From Salinilacustrithrix flava (GTDB lineage Bacteria; Actinomycetota; Acidimicrobiia; Acidimicrobiales; Salinilacustritrichaceae): a stretch of DNA of 64,000 bases. A program made the translations under genes and the position numbers. Under the pieces are notes generated by a model. The model was not told the origin of the DNA. It did no database searches and saw only the letters and a program-made list of their open reading frames with translations. Location: assembly GCA_024128875.1 (NCBI GenBank), contig JAMYFF010000006.1:186001-250000 (forward strand). Direction: 5' to 3'. Below, piece after piece: positions 15,143-23,421 of this stretch. How positions within the stretch are numbered: the first letter of the stretch is position 1; every line of letters starts with the position of its first letter.

Positions 15143-16156
15143 TTACTCGGGGTGGCCCACGGCGACACCAGTGTCGGCGTCGAAGAGGTGGACCCGGTCG
15201 GGGTCGACGACGAGGTCGAGCCGCTCGCCGACCCGGGTGCGCACCGGCGCGCCGTCCCAACGGAGGGTGCCGCCCTCGACGGCGACGGTGGCGACCGCCC
15301 GGCGGCCCAGGACCTCCACACCCACGACCGTGCCCTGGAAGCGGGTGCCCTCGGCACCGGGCGCGGCCGCGCGCAGCTCGTGTGGTCGGATGCCGACGTC
15401 GAGCTGCCGGCCGCCGAGGCGGGTCCGGACGACCCCGATCTCGGGCTCGCCGAAGAACCGGGCCACGGCCAGGGTCCGGGGGCGGTCGTACACCGCCATC
15501 GGCGCCCCCACCTGCTCCAGACGTCCGTCGAGCAGCACGGCCACGCGGTCGGCGACGGCGAGCGCGTCGCGCTGGTCGGCGGTGACCCAGATCGTGGTGA
15601 CGCCGTACAGCTGCTGGAGGCGGACGAGATCGGCGCGCACCATGCCGCGGCGCGCCGGGTCGATCCGGGCGAGCGGTTCGTCGAGGAGCAGCACCCGCGG
15701 GCGGGCGATGACGGCGCGCGCGATCTGGGCCACCTGGATCTCACCCCCGCTGAGCGTGCTCGGCGGCCGGCCGAGCACGTCGCCGAGGTCGAGGGCGAGG
15801 GCCTGCTCGTCGATGCGCCACCGGCGCTCGTCGCGGTCGATGTCGTGGCGCAGGTCGAGCGGCAGGCCGACCGAGTCCTCCGTCGGGCGGGAGGGCAGCA
15901 GGGCCGACGTCTGGGTGACCATGCCGAGGCCGCGGTCGCGGGTCGGCACCGCGTTCACCCGTCGGCCATCGATCCGGATCTCGCCGCTCGTCGGCTCCTC
16001 CAGCCCGGCCAGCAGGCGCACTGCGGTCGACTTCCCGCACCCCGACGGCCCGACCAGGCAGCAGATGGTCCCGTCGTCGACGTCCAGCGTCAGCGATCGC
16101 AGGACGGCGCGGCCCTCGCGCTCCTTGGTCACGGCGGCGAACGCGACGGATGCCAT
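15143..16156 (-). CDS. Lone ABC-transporter ATPase (MalK-like) with altered switch region
   Basis: A 337-aa protein: ATPase domain (residues 1-225) plus a C-terminal TOBE-like beta domain (about 240-335, with GIRPHEL and GERLDLVVDPDRVHLFD), as in MalK/UgpC. Walker A GPSGCGKST is at 36-44, Q-loop Gln at 82, and Walker B LLLDE with Asp159/Glu160. The signature is LSGGE at 135-139. The switch histidine (normally VTHDQ) is replaced by alanine at 193 (WVTADQRDA). No permease or binding protein is nearby. Its ATG overlaps the stop of the MFS gene by one base (TGATG). It may be a regulatory ATPase or serve a distant permease. Confidence 0.85.
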   Translation of the reverse strand: MASVAFAAVTKEREGRAVLRSLTLDVDDGTICCLVGPSGCGKSTAVRLLAGLEEPTSGEIRIDGRRVNAVPTRDRGLGMVTQTSALLPSRPTEDSVGLPLDLRHDIDRDERRWRIDEQALALDLGDVLGRPPSTLSGGEIQVAQIARAVIARPRVLLLDEPLARIDPARRGMVRADLVRLQQLYGVTTIWVTADQRDALAVADRVAVLLDGRLEQVGAPMAVYDRPRTLAVARFFGEPEIGVVRTRLGGRQLDVGIRPHELRAAAPGAEGTRFQGTVVGVEVLGRRAVATVAVEGGTLRWDGAPVRTRVGERLDLVVDPDRVHLFDADTGVAVGHPE

Positions 16157-17286
16157 CAGGCCGCGCCCCTGCGCTCGACCAGCACCAGGCCGGCGCCGGC
16201 CGCGCCCACGACCACGCCGCCGACCACCCCGAGGACCCCAGCGCTGGTGGCATCCAGCAGCACGCCGCCGGCGAGGGGGCCGACCACCCGCCCGGCGGCC
16301 ATGACCGCCTGCGCGTCGCCGGCCCGTTCGCCCGGGGCGGCCGATCGTGCGGCGAGCAGCGAGAAGGCGCCGGGCGTCCCCATCCAGAAGGCGAATCCCC
16401 AGAAGGCGATGGCCACCACGAACAGCGGTCCGCTCGTCGCCGCCCCCATCACGATCGCGCACACGCCGCACCCGACGATCCACGCCCCGGCGGGACCGCG
16501 CCGTCCCGACCACCGTGCGCTCGGGATCGAGGCGAGGGCGTTGGCGCTGTACGCGAGCGAGATCGCCGACAGCGACAGGGTCGTGCGATCGGCGGCGATC
16601 ACGGCCCCGAACGTGAAGACCGAGGAGCCACCCACCGTCATGAGCCCGAGCAGCGCCAGGATCGGGCGGACGCCGGCAGCCGGCCGGGATCGTCCACCGG
16701 CGACCCGCTCGGCGCGCGGGGTGACGATGCGCTCGTGGTCGCTCCCGCTGTGGCGGCTGAAGGCGAGTGGGACGAGCGCGGTGACGGCCAGGGCCACGAA
16801 GATGCCCCTCGGGCCGAACCGGTCCACCAGCTCGGCGGCGATCGGCGCGGTGGTGATCCCGATGACGGGGCCGACCACGGCGATCTCGCTCATCCGGACG
16901 TCGTCGCCGAAGACGAGGGTCCAGCTGAACCAGGTGATGAGGCCGAGGGCGACGCCGCTGACGACGCGGAGGCCGACGAGCAGGGCGAAGGGCGGCAGGA
17001 GGGCGCTGAGCCCGTGCGCCGCCACGGAGACGAGCAGCGCGATGCCGAGCACGCGGCCCCGTGGCCGCAGGAAGCGCCCCGCCCCCCACGATCCCGCCAC
17101 GAAGCCGAGCAGCTGCGCGGCGGTGGCGAAGGACGCCAGCCCGAGACCGACGCCGTAGGCGTCGCTCAGCGCGGGGAGCAGGAACGGGGCCACCGACAGC
17201 ACGGCGGTCCCGTACGCGGTGGTGAGCAGCAGGCCCGGGTGCTCCGACGGCCGGATCGCCCGCAGCAGCCGGATGGGGACCTGCAC
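16156..17286 (-). CDS. MFS transporter
   Basis: A 376-aa membrane protein with about 12 hydrophobic segments in two halves and a basic central loop (residues about 185-205, with RHSGSDHERIVTPRAERVAGG). The GR-x-R-P-R-G-R loop after the second helix (AGRFLRPRGRV) corresponds to the MFS motif A position. It has a GTG start with a -10 box 8 nt upstream. It is coupled by TGATG to the ABC ATPase, an unusual pairing. The substrate is unknown. It lies 37 bp after accD. Confidence 0.85.
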   Translation of the reverse strand: MQVPIRLLRAIRPSEHPGLLLTTAYGTAVLSVAPFLLPALSDAYGVGLGLASFATAAQLLGFVAGSWGAGRFLRPRGRVLGIALLVSVAAHGLSALLPPFALLVGLRVVSGVALGLITWFSWTLVFGDDVRMSEIAVVGPVIGITTAPIAAELVDRFGPRGIFVALAVTALVPLAFSRHSGSDHERIVTPRAERVAGGRSRPAAGVRPILALLGLMTVGGSSVFTFGAVIAADRTTLSLSAISLAYSANALASIPSARWSGRRGPAGAWIVGCGVCAIVMGAATSGPLFVVAIAFWGFAFWMGTPGAFSLLAARSAAPGERAGDAQAVMAAGRVVGPLAGGVLLDATSAGVLGVVGGVVVGAAGAGLVLVERRGAA

Positions 17287-17294
17287 GGTGGCGG

Positions 17295-17300
17295 ACCGTA
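17295..17300 (-). promoter_or_regulatory. -10 box TACGGT of the MFS gene
   Basis: On the minus strand TACGGT ends 8 nt before the GTG at 17286, inside the 37-bp gap after accD. The MFS-ATPase-accE genes can therefore be transcribed without accD. Confidence 0.5.
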
Positions 17301-17323
17301 TCGGCCGCCTCCGAGGTGGGTCG

Positions 17324-18877
17324 CTACAGCGGCACGTTGCCGTGCTTGCGCGCCGGCAGCTCCTCGCGCTTGGACTCCAGCATGTCGAGGGCGGCGTTGA
17401 CCTTGCGGCGGGTGTCGGCCGGGTCGATCACGTCGTCGATGTAGCCGCGGTCGGCGGCCGCGTAGGGGTTGAGGAACTTCTCCGAGTACTCCTCGACCAG
17501 CTCGGCCTTCTTGGCGTCGGCGTCGTCGGCCTCGGCGATCTCGCGCCGGTTCACGATCTCCACGGCGCCGGCCGCGCCCATCACGGCCAGCTCGGCCGAG
17601 GGCCAGGCGATGGCGTAGTCCGCACCGATCGAGCGCGAGTTCATGACCACGTACGCGCCGCCGTAGGCCTTGCGGGTGATGATCTGGATGCGGGGCACCG
17701 TGGACTCGCAGTAGGCGTAGAGCAGCTTGGCGCCGTGGCGGATGATGCCGCCGTGCTCCTGGTCGACGCCGGGCATGAAGCCGGGGACGTCGACGAAGGT
17801 CAGCAGCGGGATGTTGAACGAGTCGCAGGTCCGCACGAACCGGGCCGCCTTCTCGGACGACTCGATGTCGAGCACGCCGGCCATCGCCATGGGCTGGTTG
17901 CCGACGATGCCGACGGGGCGGCCCGCCATGCGGGCGAAGCCGCAGGTGATCTGGGGCGCCCACGACGGGGCGTACTCGAAGTAGTCGCCATCGTCGACGA
18001 TCTCGGCGATGACCGCCTTCATGTCGTAGGGCTGGTTCGGGTTCGTCGGCACCATGTCGCGCAGGGCGTCGCACTGGCGCTCGGGGTCGTCGCCGGTGTC
18101 CAGCACCGGGGGCACCTCGAGGTTGTTCGACGGCAGGAACGACAGCAGGTACTTCACGTCGTCGAGCACGGCCCGGTCGTCGGGGCCGGTGAACTGGCAG
18201 ACGCCGGACTTCTGCGAATGGGCGTCGGCACCGCCGAGCTCCTGCTGGGTGACGTCGGCGCCGGTCACCGTCTTCACCACGTCGGGGCCGGTGATGAACA
18301 TGTAGCTGGTGTCCTCGACCATGAAGACGAAGTCGGTCATGGCGGGGGAGTAGACGGCGCCGCCGGCGCACGGGCCCATGATCACGCTGATCTGGGGCGT
18401 GACGCCCGACGCCTTGACGTTGCGGTAGAAGATCCCGCCGTAGGAGTCGAGGGAGACCACGCCCTCCTGGATGCGGGCGCCGGCGCCGTCGTTCAGGCCC
18501 ACAAGCGGTGCACCCATCTTGAGCGCCATGTCCATGAGCTTGTGGATCTTGTTGGCGAAGACCTCGCCCAGGGCGCCGCCGTACACGGTGAAGTCCTGGC
18601 TGAAGACGAAGACCTTCTTGCCGTCCACGGTGCCCCAGCCGGTGATGACGCCGTCGGAGTAGGGGCGCTCGTCGAAGGAGGACTCCATGGGCCGGCGGGC
18701 CAGCAGGTCGAGCTCGTGGAAGCTGCCCTCGTCGAGCAGGTACTCGATGCGCTCGCGGGCGAGCATCTTGCCTCGCTCGTGCTGCCGGGCGATCGAGCGC
18801 TCGGACCCGGGCTGACGTGCCTCGGCCTTCTTCTCCTCGAGGTCGGCGATGCGCTCGGACATGGGGTGCTCGGCCAT
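17324..18877 (-). CDS. accD: Acyl-CoA (propionyl/acetyl-CoA) carboxylase carboxyltransferase subunit
   Basis: A 517-aa carboxyltransferase of the PccB/AccD type, which moves CO2 from carboxybiotin to acyl-CoA. It has two crotonase-like halves: the N half with ARERIEYLLDEGSF, VFVFSQDFTVYGGALGE and GLNDGAGARIQEGV; the C half with QPMAMAGVLDIESSEKAARF, VDVPGFMPG and AYGGAYVVM. Length and both oxyanion glycine regions are intact. MAEHPMSERIADLEEKK is the start, supported by a -10 box 8 nt before the ATG at 18877. The biotinylated alpha subunit is not in the window. Epsilon is 2.2 kb downstream. Propionyl-CoA is the likely substrate given the mutase and epimerase, but acetyl-CoA is possible. Confidence 0.93.
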   Translation of the reverse strand: MAEHPMSERIADLEEKKAEARQPGSERSIARQHERGKMLARERIEYLLDEGSFHELDLLARRPMESSFDERPYSDGVITGWGTVDGKKVFVFSQDFTVYGGALGEVFANKIHKLMDMALKMGAPLVGLNDGAGARIQEGVVSLDSYGGIFYRNVKASGVTPQISVIMGPCAGGAVYSPAMTDFVFMVEDTSYMFITGPDVVKTVTGADVTQQELGGADAHSQKSGVCQFTGPDDRAVLDDVKYLLSFLPSNNLEVPPVLDTGDDPERQCDALRDMVPTNPNQPYDMKAVIAEIVDDGDYFEYAPSWAPQITCGFARMAGRPVGIVGNQPMAMAGVLDIESSEKAARFVRTCDSFNIPLLTFVDVPGFMPGVDQEHGGIIRHGAKLLYAYCESTVPRIQIITRKAYGGAYVVMNSRSIGADYAIAWPSAELAVMGAAGAVEIVNRREIAEADDADAKKAELVEEYSEKFLNPYAAADRGYIDDVIDPADTRRKVNAALDMLESKREELPARKHGNVPL

Positions 18878-18885
18878 GGGCGAGG

Positions 18886-18891
18886 AAACTA
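18886..18891 (-). promoter_or_regulatory. -10 box TAGTTT of accD
   Basis: On the minus strand TAGTTT ends 8 nt before the accD ATG at 18877, predicting a leaderless mRNA. The divergent gap to 18998 also holds a plus-strand TACTGT at 18951-18956 that could serve the molybdoenzyme gene with a short leader. Confidence 0.45.
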
Positions 18892-18997
18892 GTGGCGCCC
18901 CTTCCGGGTGGCCCACTCACGCGCGACGTGTATCGATTCGTCCGGTTCCGTACTGTCTGCGCCGATCATCCCGATCGCCGCACCACCAGGGGGGACC

Positions 18998-21349
18998 ATG
19001 AGACAGAGCCCGGACGTCAGCCGCCGTCGCTTCCTCGGCTACGTCGTCGCCGGACCGACGCTGATCACCGCGGCGCGGTGGATCGATCCGCTCGCCACCG
19101 CCGACGCGCAGGAGCTGCCCCGCATCGGGGCCCAGATCGCCGAGTCCTACGACCTCATCGACTTCCTGCGCGACGCGGCCCGTCCCACGGCGAACCTCAT
19201 CACGGTCACGGTGGAGGACGACGGCACCGTGTCCTTCGAGCTGCACCGCACGGAGGTGGGCCAGGGGATCAACACGGCGATCGCCATGATCATCGCCGAG
19301 GAGATGGACGTCCCGCTCTCGCAGGTGCGCATCACCCAGGCCGACGCGCGGCCGGAGCTGCTCTTCAACCAGCTGACCGGCGGGTCCAACAGCATCTACA
19401 CCATCTACGACCCGGTCCGGATCGCGGCCGCCGTCGCCCGGCAGCGGCTGCTCGACGCGGCTGCCATCGCCCTCGGGTCCGCCGGCGCCGAGCTCGGCAT
19501 CCTCGACGGGGTCATCCGTGCCCCCGACGGCAGCTCGCTCGGCTTCGGTGAGCTCGCCCGCGACGCGTCGTCGCAGGTCACCGAGGCCGTCGACGTCCAG
19601 CCGAAGCGGGAGCGCCCCCGCATCGTCGGCACGCCGCAGAACCGGATCGACGCCCGGGCCATGGTCACCGGCGAGCTCCGGTACACGGGCGACCTCGTCG
19701 TCCCCGATGCCCTCCCGACGATGGTCGCCCGGCCACCGACGCACCTCGGGCGGCCGGTCCGGCTTCGCAACGAGGCGGCGGTGCTCGCCGTCCCGGGCGT
19801 GACCCACGTCGCGCTCGTCGAGAGCGGCGTCGCCGTCCGGGCCCGCACCTTCGGCCAGTGCATCGACGCCCTCCAGGTGATCGACGTCGAGTGGGCGCCG
19901 GGCCCGGCCGCGGGGATGTCGGACGAGTCGGTGCAGGCCGCGCTCGCCGACGCCGAGCTGCCCCAGGTCGTCCCGGACACCGGCGCGCTCACCCCGCTCG
20001 GCATCCCGTCGCCGGTGCAGACGAGGGACTTCAGCTTCACGTTCGCCTTCCAGCCCAACTGCCCGTTGGAGACCAACCCGTGCGTGGCGGACGTGCGCAC
20101 CGACCGGGCCGAGATCTGGGGACCGATGAAGAACCCGGTCGTGGCCCAGCAGGACATCGCTTCCGCCCTGGGGCTGCCCCAGGACGCGGTCACCGTGCAC
20201 GTCGTGCAGGGCGGTGGGTCCTTCGGGCGCGACCTGTTCTGGGACGCGGCCCGCGAGGCGGCGCTCGTCTCCCAGGCCATGGGGGTGCCGGTGAAGCTGA
20301 GCTGGACCCGCACCGACGACTTCCGCCAGGGCCGGGCGCACCCGGCGTGTCGCTCCTCGATCCGGATCACCCGCAGCGAGACCGACATCGTCTCCTACGC
20401 CCAGCACCACACCAGCGTGAACACCGACTTCGGCCACGGGCTCGGCGAGATCATCACGGCCCGTGCCGACGAGCTGCCGGGCGGCCTCGGCGGGATGGGC
20501 TTCTCCCAGACCGTGTTCATGCTCACCCAGTACGTCCCCTACGACTTCGGTGCCGTCGAGCAGCTCCTGGCCGAGACGCTCCCGGCCCCGGGCGAGATCG
20601 AGACCAACGTGTTCCGCACCGGCTCGATGCGCAACATCTACAGCCCGAACGTGGTCACGGCCCGGGAGCTGGCCATCGACCAGGTCGCGGCCGAGGTCGG
20701 GCGAGACCCCCTCGAGCTGCGCCTGTCGACCCTGCGAGATGCCCGGTCCGTCGCGGTGCTGGAGAAGGTGGCCGAGGCGGGGAGCTGGGGTCGGGAGATG
20801 CCGGCCGGCACCGCCCAGGGCCTCGGCTTCCACAGCGAGTACAAGGGCCGGGCCGCCTGCCTCATCGAGATCGACTGCCGGCCCGAGACCGTGTCCCGCA
20901 CCGTCCCGACGGCGGCCTACGCCTACACCGGGCCCCGGGTCACCCGGGCCATCTACGCCGTGGACGTCGGGCTCACCATCAACCCGCGCGGGCTCGAAGC
21001 CCAGATGCTCGGCGGGATGATGGACGGGATCGCGAACTGCCTGTCGTTCTCGCTGCACCTGGTCGATGGAGGCTTCGCCGAGGACTCCTGGGAGCACGCG
21101 TACTACACCCGCCAGTGGAACGTGCCGTTCGAGACCCAGGTGTTCATCCTCGACTCGTCCAGCCAGCCGGGTGGTGCCGGCGAGTTCGGCGTCGCCGCCT
21201 CCATGGCCGCCACGGCCAACGCCTACGCCCGGGCCACCGGCTCGATGCCGACGTCGTTCCCGATCAACCACGGGATGCCCCTCGCCGAGTCCATCGTGCC
21301 CCAGGGCGCCATCCCGCAGTCCCCGACCGACGGCCTCGGCCGGCGCTGA
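18998..21349 (+). CDS. Tat-exported molybdenum hydroxylase large subunit (xanthine dehydrogenase family)
   Basis: A 783-aa molybdopterin-cytosine-dinucleotide-type subunit resembling isoquinoline 1-oxidoreductase beta (IorB). The N-terminus has a twin-arginine signal, VSRRRFLGYVVAGPT, so the folded enzyme should be exported. Family blocks follow: VGQGINTAIAMIIAEEMD, GGSFGRDLFWDAAREAAL, FRTGSMRNIYSPNVV, and near the end GGAGEFGVAAS with the catalytic glutamate. The 2Fe-2S subunit follows 11 bp later. No FAD subunit or XdhC-type maturation gene is present, so electrons probably pass to a membrane cytochrome or quinone. I chose the start at 18998 to place the RRRF motif at the usual depth. Confidence 0.88.
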   Translation: MRQSPDVSRRRFLGYVVAGPTLITAARWIDPLATADAQELPRIGAQIAESYDLIDFLRDAARPTANLITVTVEDDGTVSFELHRTEVGQGINTAIAMIIAEEMDVPLSQVRITQADARPELLFNQLTGGSNSIYTIYDPVRIAAAVARQRLLDAAAIALGSAGAELGILDGVIRAPDGSSLGFGELARDASSQVTEAVDVQPKRERPRIVGTPQNRIDARAMVTGELRYTGDLVVPDALPTMVARPPTHLGRPVRLRNEAAVLAVPGVTHVALVESGVAVRARTFGQCIDALQVIDVEWAPGPAAGMSDESVQAALADAELPQVVPDTGALTPLGIPSPVQTRDFSFTFAFQPNCPLETNPCVADVRTDRAEIWGPMKNPVVAQQDIASALGLPQDAVTVHVVQGGGSFGRDLFWDAAREAALVSQAMGVPVKLSWTRTDDFRQGRAHPACRSSIRITRSETDIVSYAQHHTSVNTDFGHGLGEIITARADELPGGLGGMGFSQTVFMLTQYVPYDFGAVEQLLAETLPAPGEIETNVFRTGSMRNIYSPNVVTARELAIDQVAAEVGRDPLELRLSTLRDARSVAVLEKVAEAGSWGREMPAGTAQGLGFHSEYKGRAACLIEIDCRPETVSRTVPTAAYAYTGPRVTRAIYAVDVGLTINPRGLEAQMLGGMMDGIANCLSFSLHLVDGGFAEDSWEHAYYTRQWNVPFETQVFILDSSSQPGGAGEFGVAASMAATANAYARATGSMPTSFPINHGMPLAESIVPQGAIPQSPTDGLGRR

Positions 21350-21360
21350 GAGGAGCATCG

Positions 21361-21879
21361 ATGCCTGTCCAGAAGTTCATGGTGAACGGCCAGCGGGTGG
21401 AGGTCGACGTCGAGGACGACGTGCGCTTGCTCTGGGTCCTGCGCGACCTGCTCGACATCACCGGCCCGAAGTACGGCTGCGGCCTCAGCATCTGCCAGTC
21501 CTGCACCAGCCTCGTCAACGGCAAGGCGTTCAACCCGTGCTCGGTCCCGGTCGGCCAGCTGCGGCCGAGCGACGAGGTCGTCACCATCGAGGGCCTGGCC
21601 GACGCGGTGGACGGCGACGGCCTGCACCCGGTGCAGGAGGTCTGGCTGGAGGAGGACGTCGCCCAGTGCGGCTTCTGCCAGCCCGGCCAGATCATGGCCG
21701 CCGTCGACCTGATCCAGACGCTGCTCGCCGACGGTCGCCGCGACGTCACCGAGGCCGAGCTCGACTCGCTGCGCAACGTGTGCCGGTGCGGCACCTATCC
21801 CCGGGTGCGCACGGCCATCCGCCGTGCCCTCGCCGTCATGGCGGAGACGCCGGTCTTCGTGCGCGGCGCTCAGCGGTAG
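21361..21879 (+). CDS. 2Fe-2S small subunit of the molybdenum hydroxylase
   Basis: A 172-aa electron-transfer subunit with two iron-sulfur clusters. The plant-type ferredoxin domain has Cys40, Cys45, Cys48 and Cys60 (GCGLSICQSC...NPC). The helical domain has Cys103, Cys106, Cys141 and Cys143 (QCGFCQPGQ, CRCG). It lacks a signal peptide and would be exported together with the Tat-carrying large subunit. The start has GAGAGGAGCATCG upstream, a good ribosome-binding site. Its 3' end overlaps the convergent monooxygenase gene by 10 bp. Confidence 0.92.
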   Translation: MPVQKFMVNGQRVEVDVEDDVRLLWVLRDLLDITGPKYGCGLSICQSCTSLVNGKAFNPCSVPVGQLRPSDEVVTIEGLADAVDGDGLHPVQEVWLEEDVAQCGFCQPGQIMAAVDLIQTLLADGRRDVTEAELDSLRNVCRCGTYPRVRTAIRRALAVMAETPVFVRGAQR

Positions 21880-23336
21880 CGAAGCGCCCCGTCGTCGAGG
21901 TCGGCGGCGGGGAACTCGTCCTTCTCGGCCCAGTAGTCCTGGGTGAAGCGCCAGGGCTCCTTCGTGCCCTGCTTGGGCATGAGGTGCAGCGCCCGCATCA
22001 GGTAGCCGGGGTTGAAGTCCTCCGGGTCCACCCAGGGGAGCAGGCCCATGTCGGCGTCCTGCGCGCGCAGCTGGGGCACCACGATGTCGGCGCCGAGCTC
22101 GTCCATGTGGTCGAGGAGGCGGCACACGAAGTCGGCGATGAGGTCGGCGCGCAGGGTCCAGCTGGCGCGGAAGTAGCCGAAGACCCACGCCATGTTGGGC
22201 ACGCCGGTGAACATCGTGCCGCGGTACCCGACGGTCTGGGCGAAGTCGAGGGGCTCGTCGTCGATGGTGAAGGTGATGTCGCCGAGCACGCTCATCTCGA
22301 AGCCGGTGGCGGTGATGATGAGGTCGGCCTCGAGCACCTCGCCCGAGGCGAGTCGGATGCCCTCGGGCACGAACCGGTCGATGGTGTCGGTGACCACCGA
22401 GGCCTTGCCGCTCTTGATGCCCTCGAACAGGTCGCCGTCGGGGACGAAGGCGATGCGCTGCTGCCAGGGTCGGTAGGCGGGGGTGAAGTGCGGGCTGAGG
22501 TCGTAGTCGTCGCCGAGGATCGCCTTGATCCCCTTGAACAGCTCCTCCTTCACCAGCTCGGGGTGCTCGGCGGACATCGAGGTGACCAGCGCCTGGGTCT
22601 TGAGGACCTGGCGCCGGACGATCTCGTGGGTCCACTCGTCCGGGACCTCGAGATCGCGGAGCTGGTCGGCCAGCTCGTTCGCGTTGCGGCCGGTGGCGAA
22701 GTACGTGGGGGAGCGCTGCAGCATCGTGATGTGCTCGCAGTCGGGTGCCATGGCCGGGATGAGGGTGGCGGCGGTGGCGCCCGAACCGATGACGACGACC
22801 CGCTTGCCGGCGTAGTCGAGGTCGTCGGGCCAGGTCTGAGGGTGCACGACCTGGCCGGCGAAGTCGTCCATGCCGTCCCACTCGGGCGTGTAGCCCTCGG
22901 TGTGGCGGTAGTAGCCCTGGCACATCCAGAGGAAGCCGGCGGAGATCGTGAACGCCTCGCCGGTGTCGGTGCGGGTGCCGGTCAGGGTCCAGCGGCGGTC
23001 CTCGGTGGACCAGGTCGCGGTGTCGATCTGGTGCTGGTAGCGGATGTGCTCGTCGAGCCCGTCCTCCTCGATGACCTCGCCGAGGTAGGTGAGGATCTCC
23101 TCCGCGGTGGCGATCGGCGCGCCCGTCCACGGCTTGAACGAGTAGCCGAAGGTGTACAGGTCGCTGTCGGATCGCACGCCCGGATAGGTGTGCGTGCGCC
23201 AGGTGCCGCCGTAGCCCTCCTGGCACTCGAGGATCGTGAAGGTCGTGCCCGGCCGGTCGGCGAGCAGGTGGTGCGCGGCGCCGATCCCGGAGATCCCGGC
23301 TCCGACGATCAGGACGTCGACGTGGTCGTTGGCCAA
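21870..23336 (-). CDS. Flavin-containing Baeyer-Villiger-type monooxygenase
   Basis: A 488-aa FAD/NADPH monooxygenase. The FAD-binding motif GAGISGIGAA is at about 12-21. The fingerprint FAGQVVHPQTWP near residue 165 fits FxGxxxHxxxWP of type I Baeyer-Villiger monooxygenases. The NADPH-binding motif GSGATAA follows, and TATGFE closes the second nucleotide domain. The substrate (ketone, steroid or N/S compound) is not predictable. The start is a TTG at 23336 with the strong site GAAGGGGGAG 6 nt upstream; the long open frame upstream is antisense to the ligase gene. Confidence 0.88.
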   Translation of the reverse strand: MANDHVDVLIVGAGISGIGAAHHLLADRPGTTFTILECQEGYGGTWRTHTYPGVRSDSDLYTFGYSFKPWTGAPIATAEEILTYLGEVIEEDGLDEHIRYQHQIDTATWSTEDRRWTLTGTRTDTGEAFTISAGFLWMCQGYYRHTEGYTPEWDGMDDFAGQVVHPQTWPDDLDYAGKRVVVIGSGATAATLIPAMAPDCEHITMLQRSPTYFATGRNANELADQLRDLEVPDEWTHEIVRRQVLKTQALVTSMSAEHPELVKEELFKGIKAILGDDYDLSPHFTPAYRPWQQRIAFVPDGDLFEGIKSGKASVVTDTIDRFVPEGIRLASGEVLEADLIITATGFEMSVLGDITFTIDDEPLDFAQTVGYRGTMFTGVPNMAWVFGYFRASWTLRADLIADFVCRLLDHMDELGADIVVPQLRAQDADMGLLPWVDPEDFNPGYLMRALHLMPKQGTKEPWRFTQDYWAEKDEFPAADLDDGALRYR

Positions 23337-23408
23337 GGCGGCTCCCCCTTCGGTCGTGCGCCATCGTGCCCCACCGACTGACCGCCGGGTCAATTGGCTC
23401 CGGCCCCG

Positions 23409-23414
23409 TACGAT
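23409..23414 (+). promoter_or_regulatory. -10 box TACGAT of the DNA ligase gene
   Basis: TACGAT is followed by 7 nt and the ATG at 23422. No ribosome-binding site is present, consistent with a leaderless transcript. This supports the short start. Confidence 0.55.
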
Positions 23415-23421
23415 CGCGTCG

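Noticed and set aside
13814..17158. Plus-strand frame of over 1100 codons opposite the phosphoesterase, ABC and MFS genes
   Set aside because: Walker motifs and phosphoesterase motifs lie on the other strand; no motif is present in this frame.
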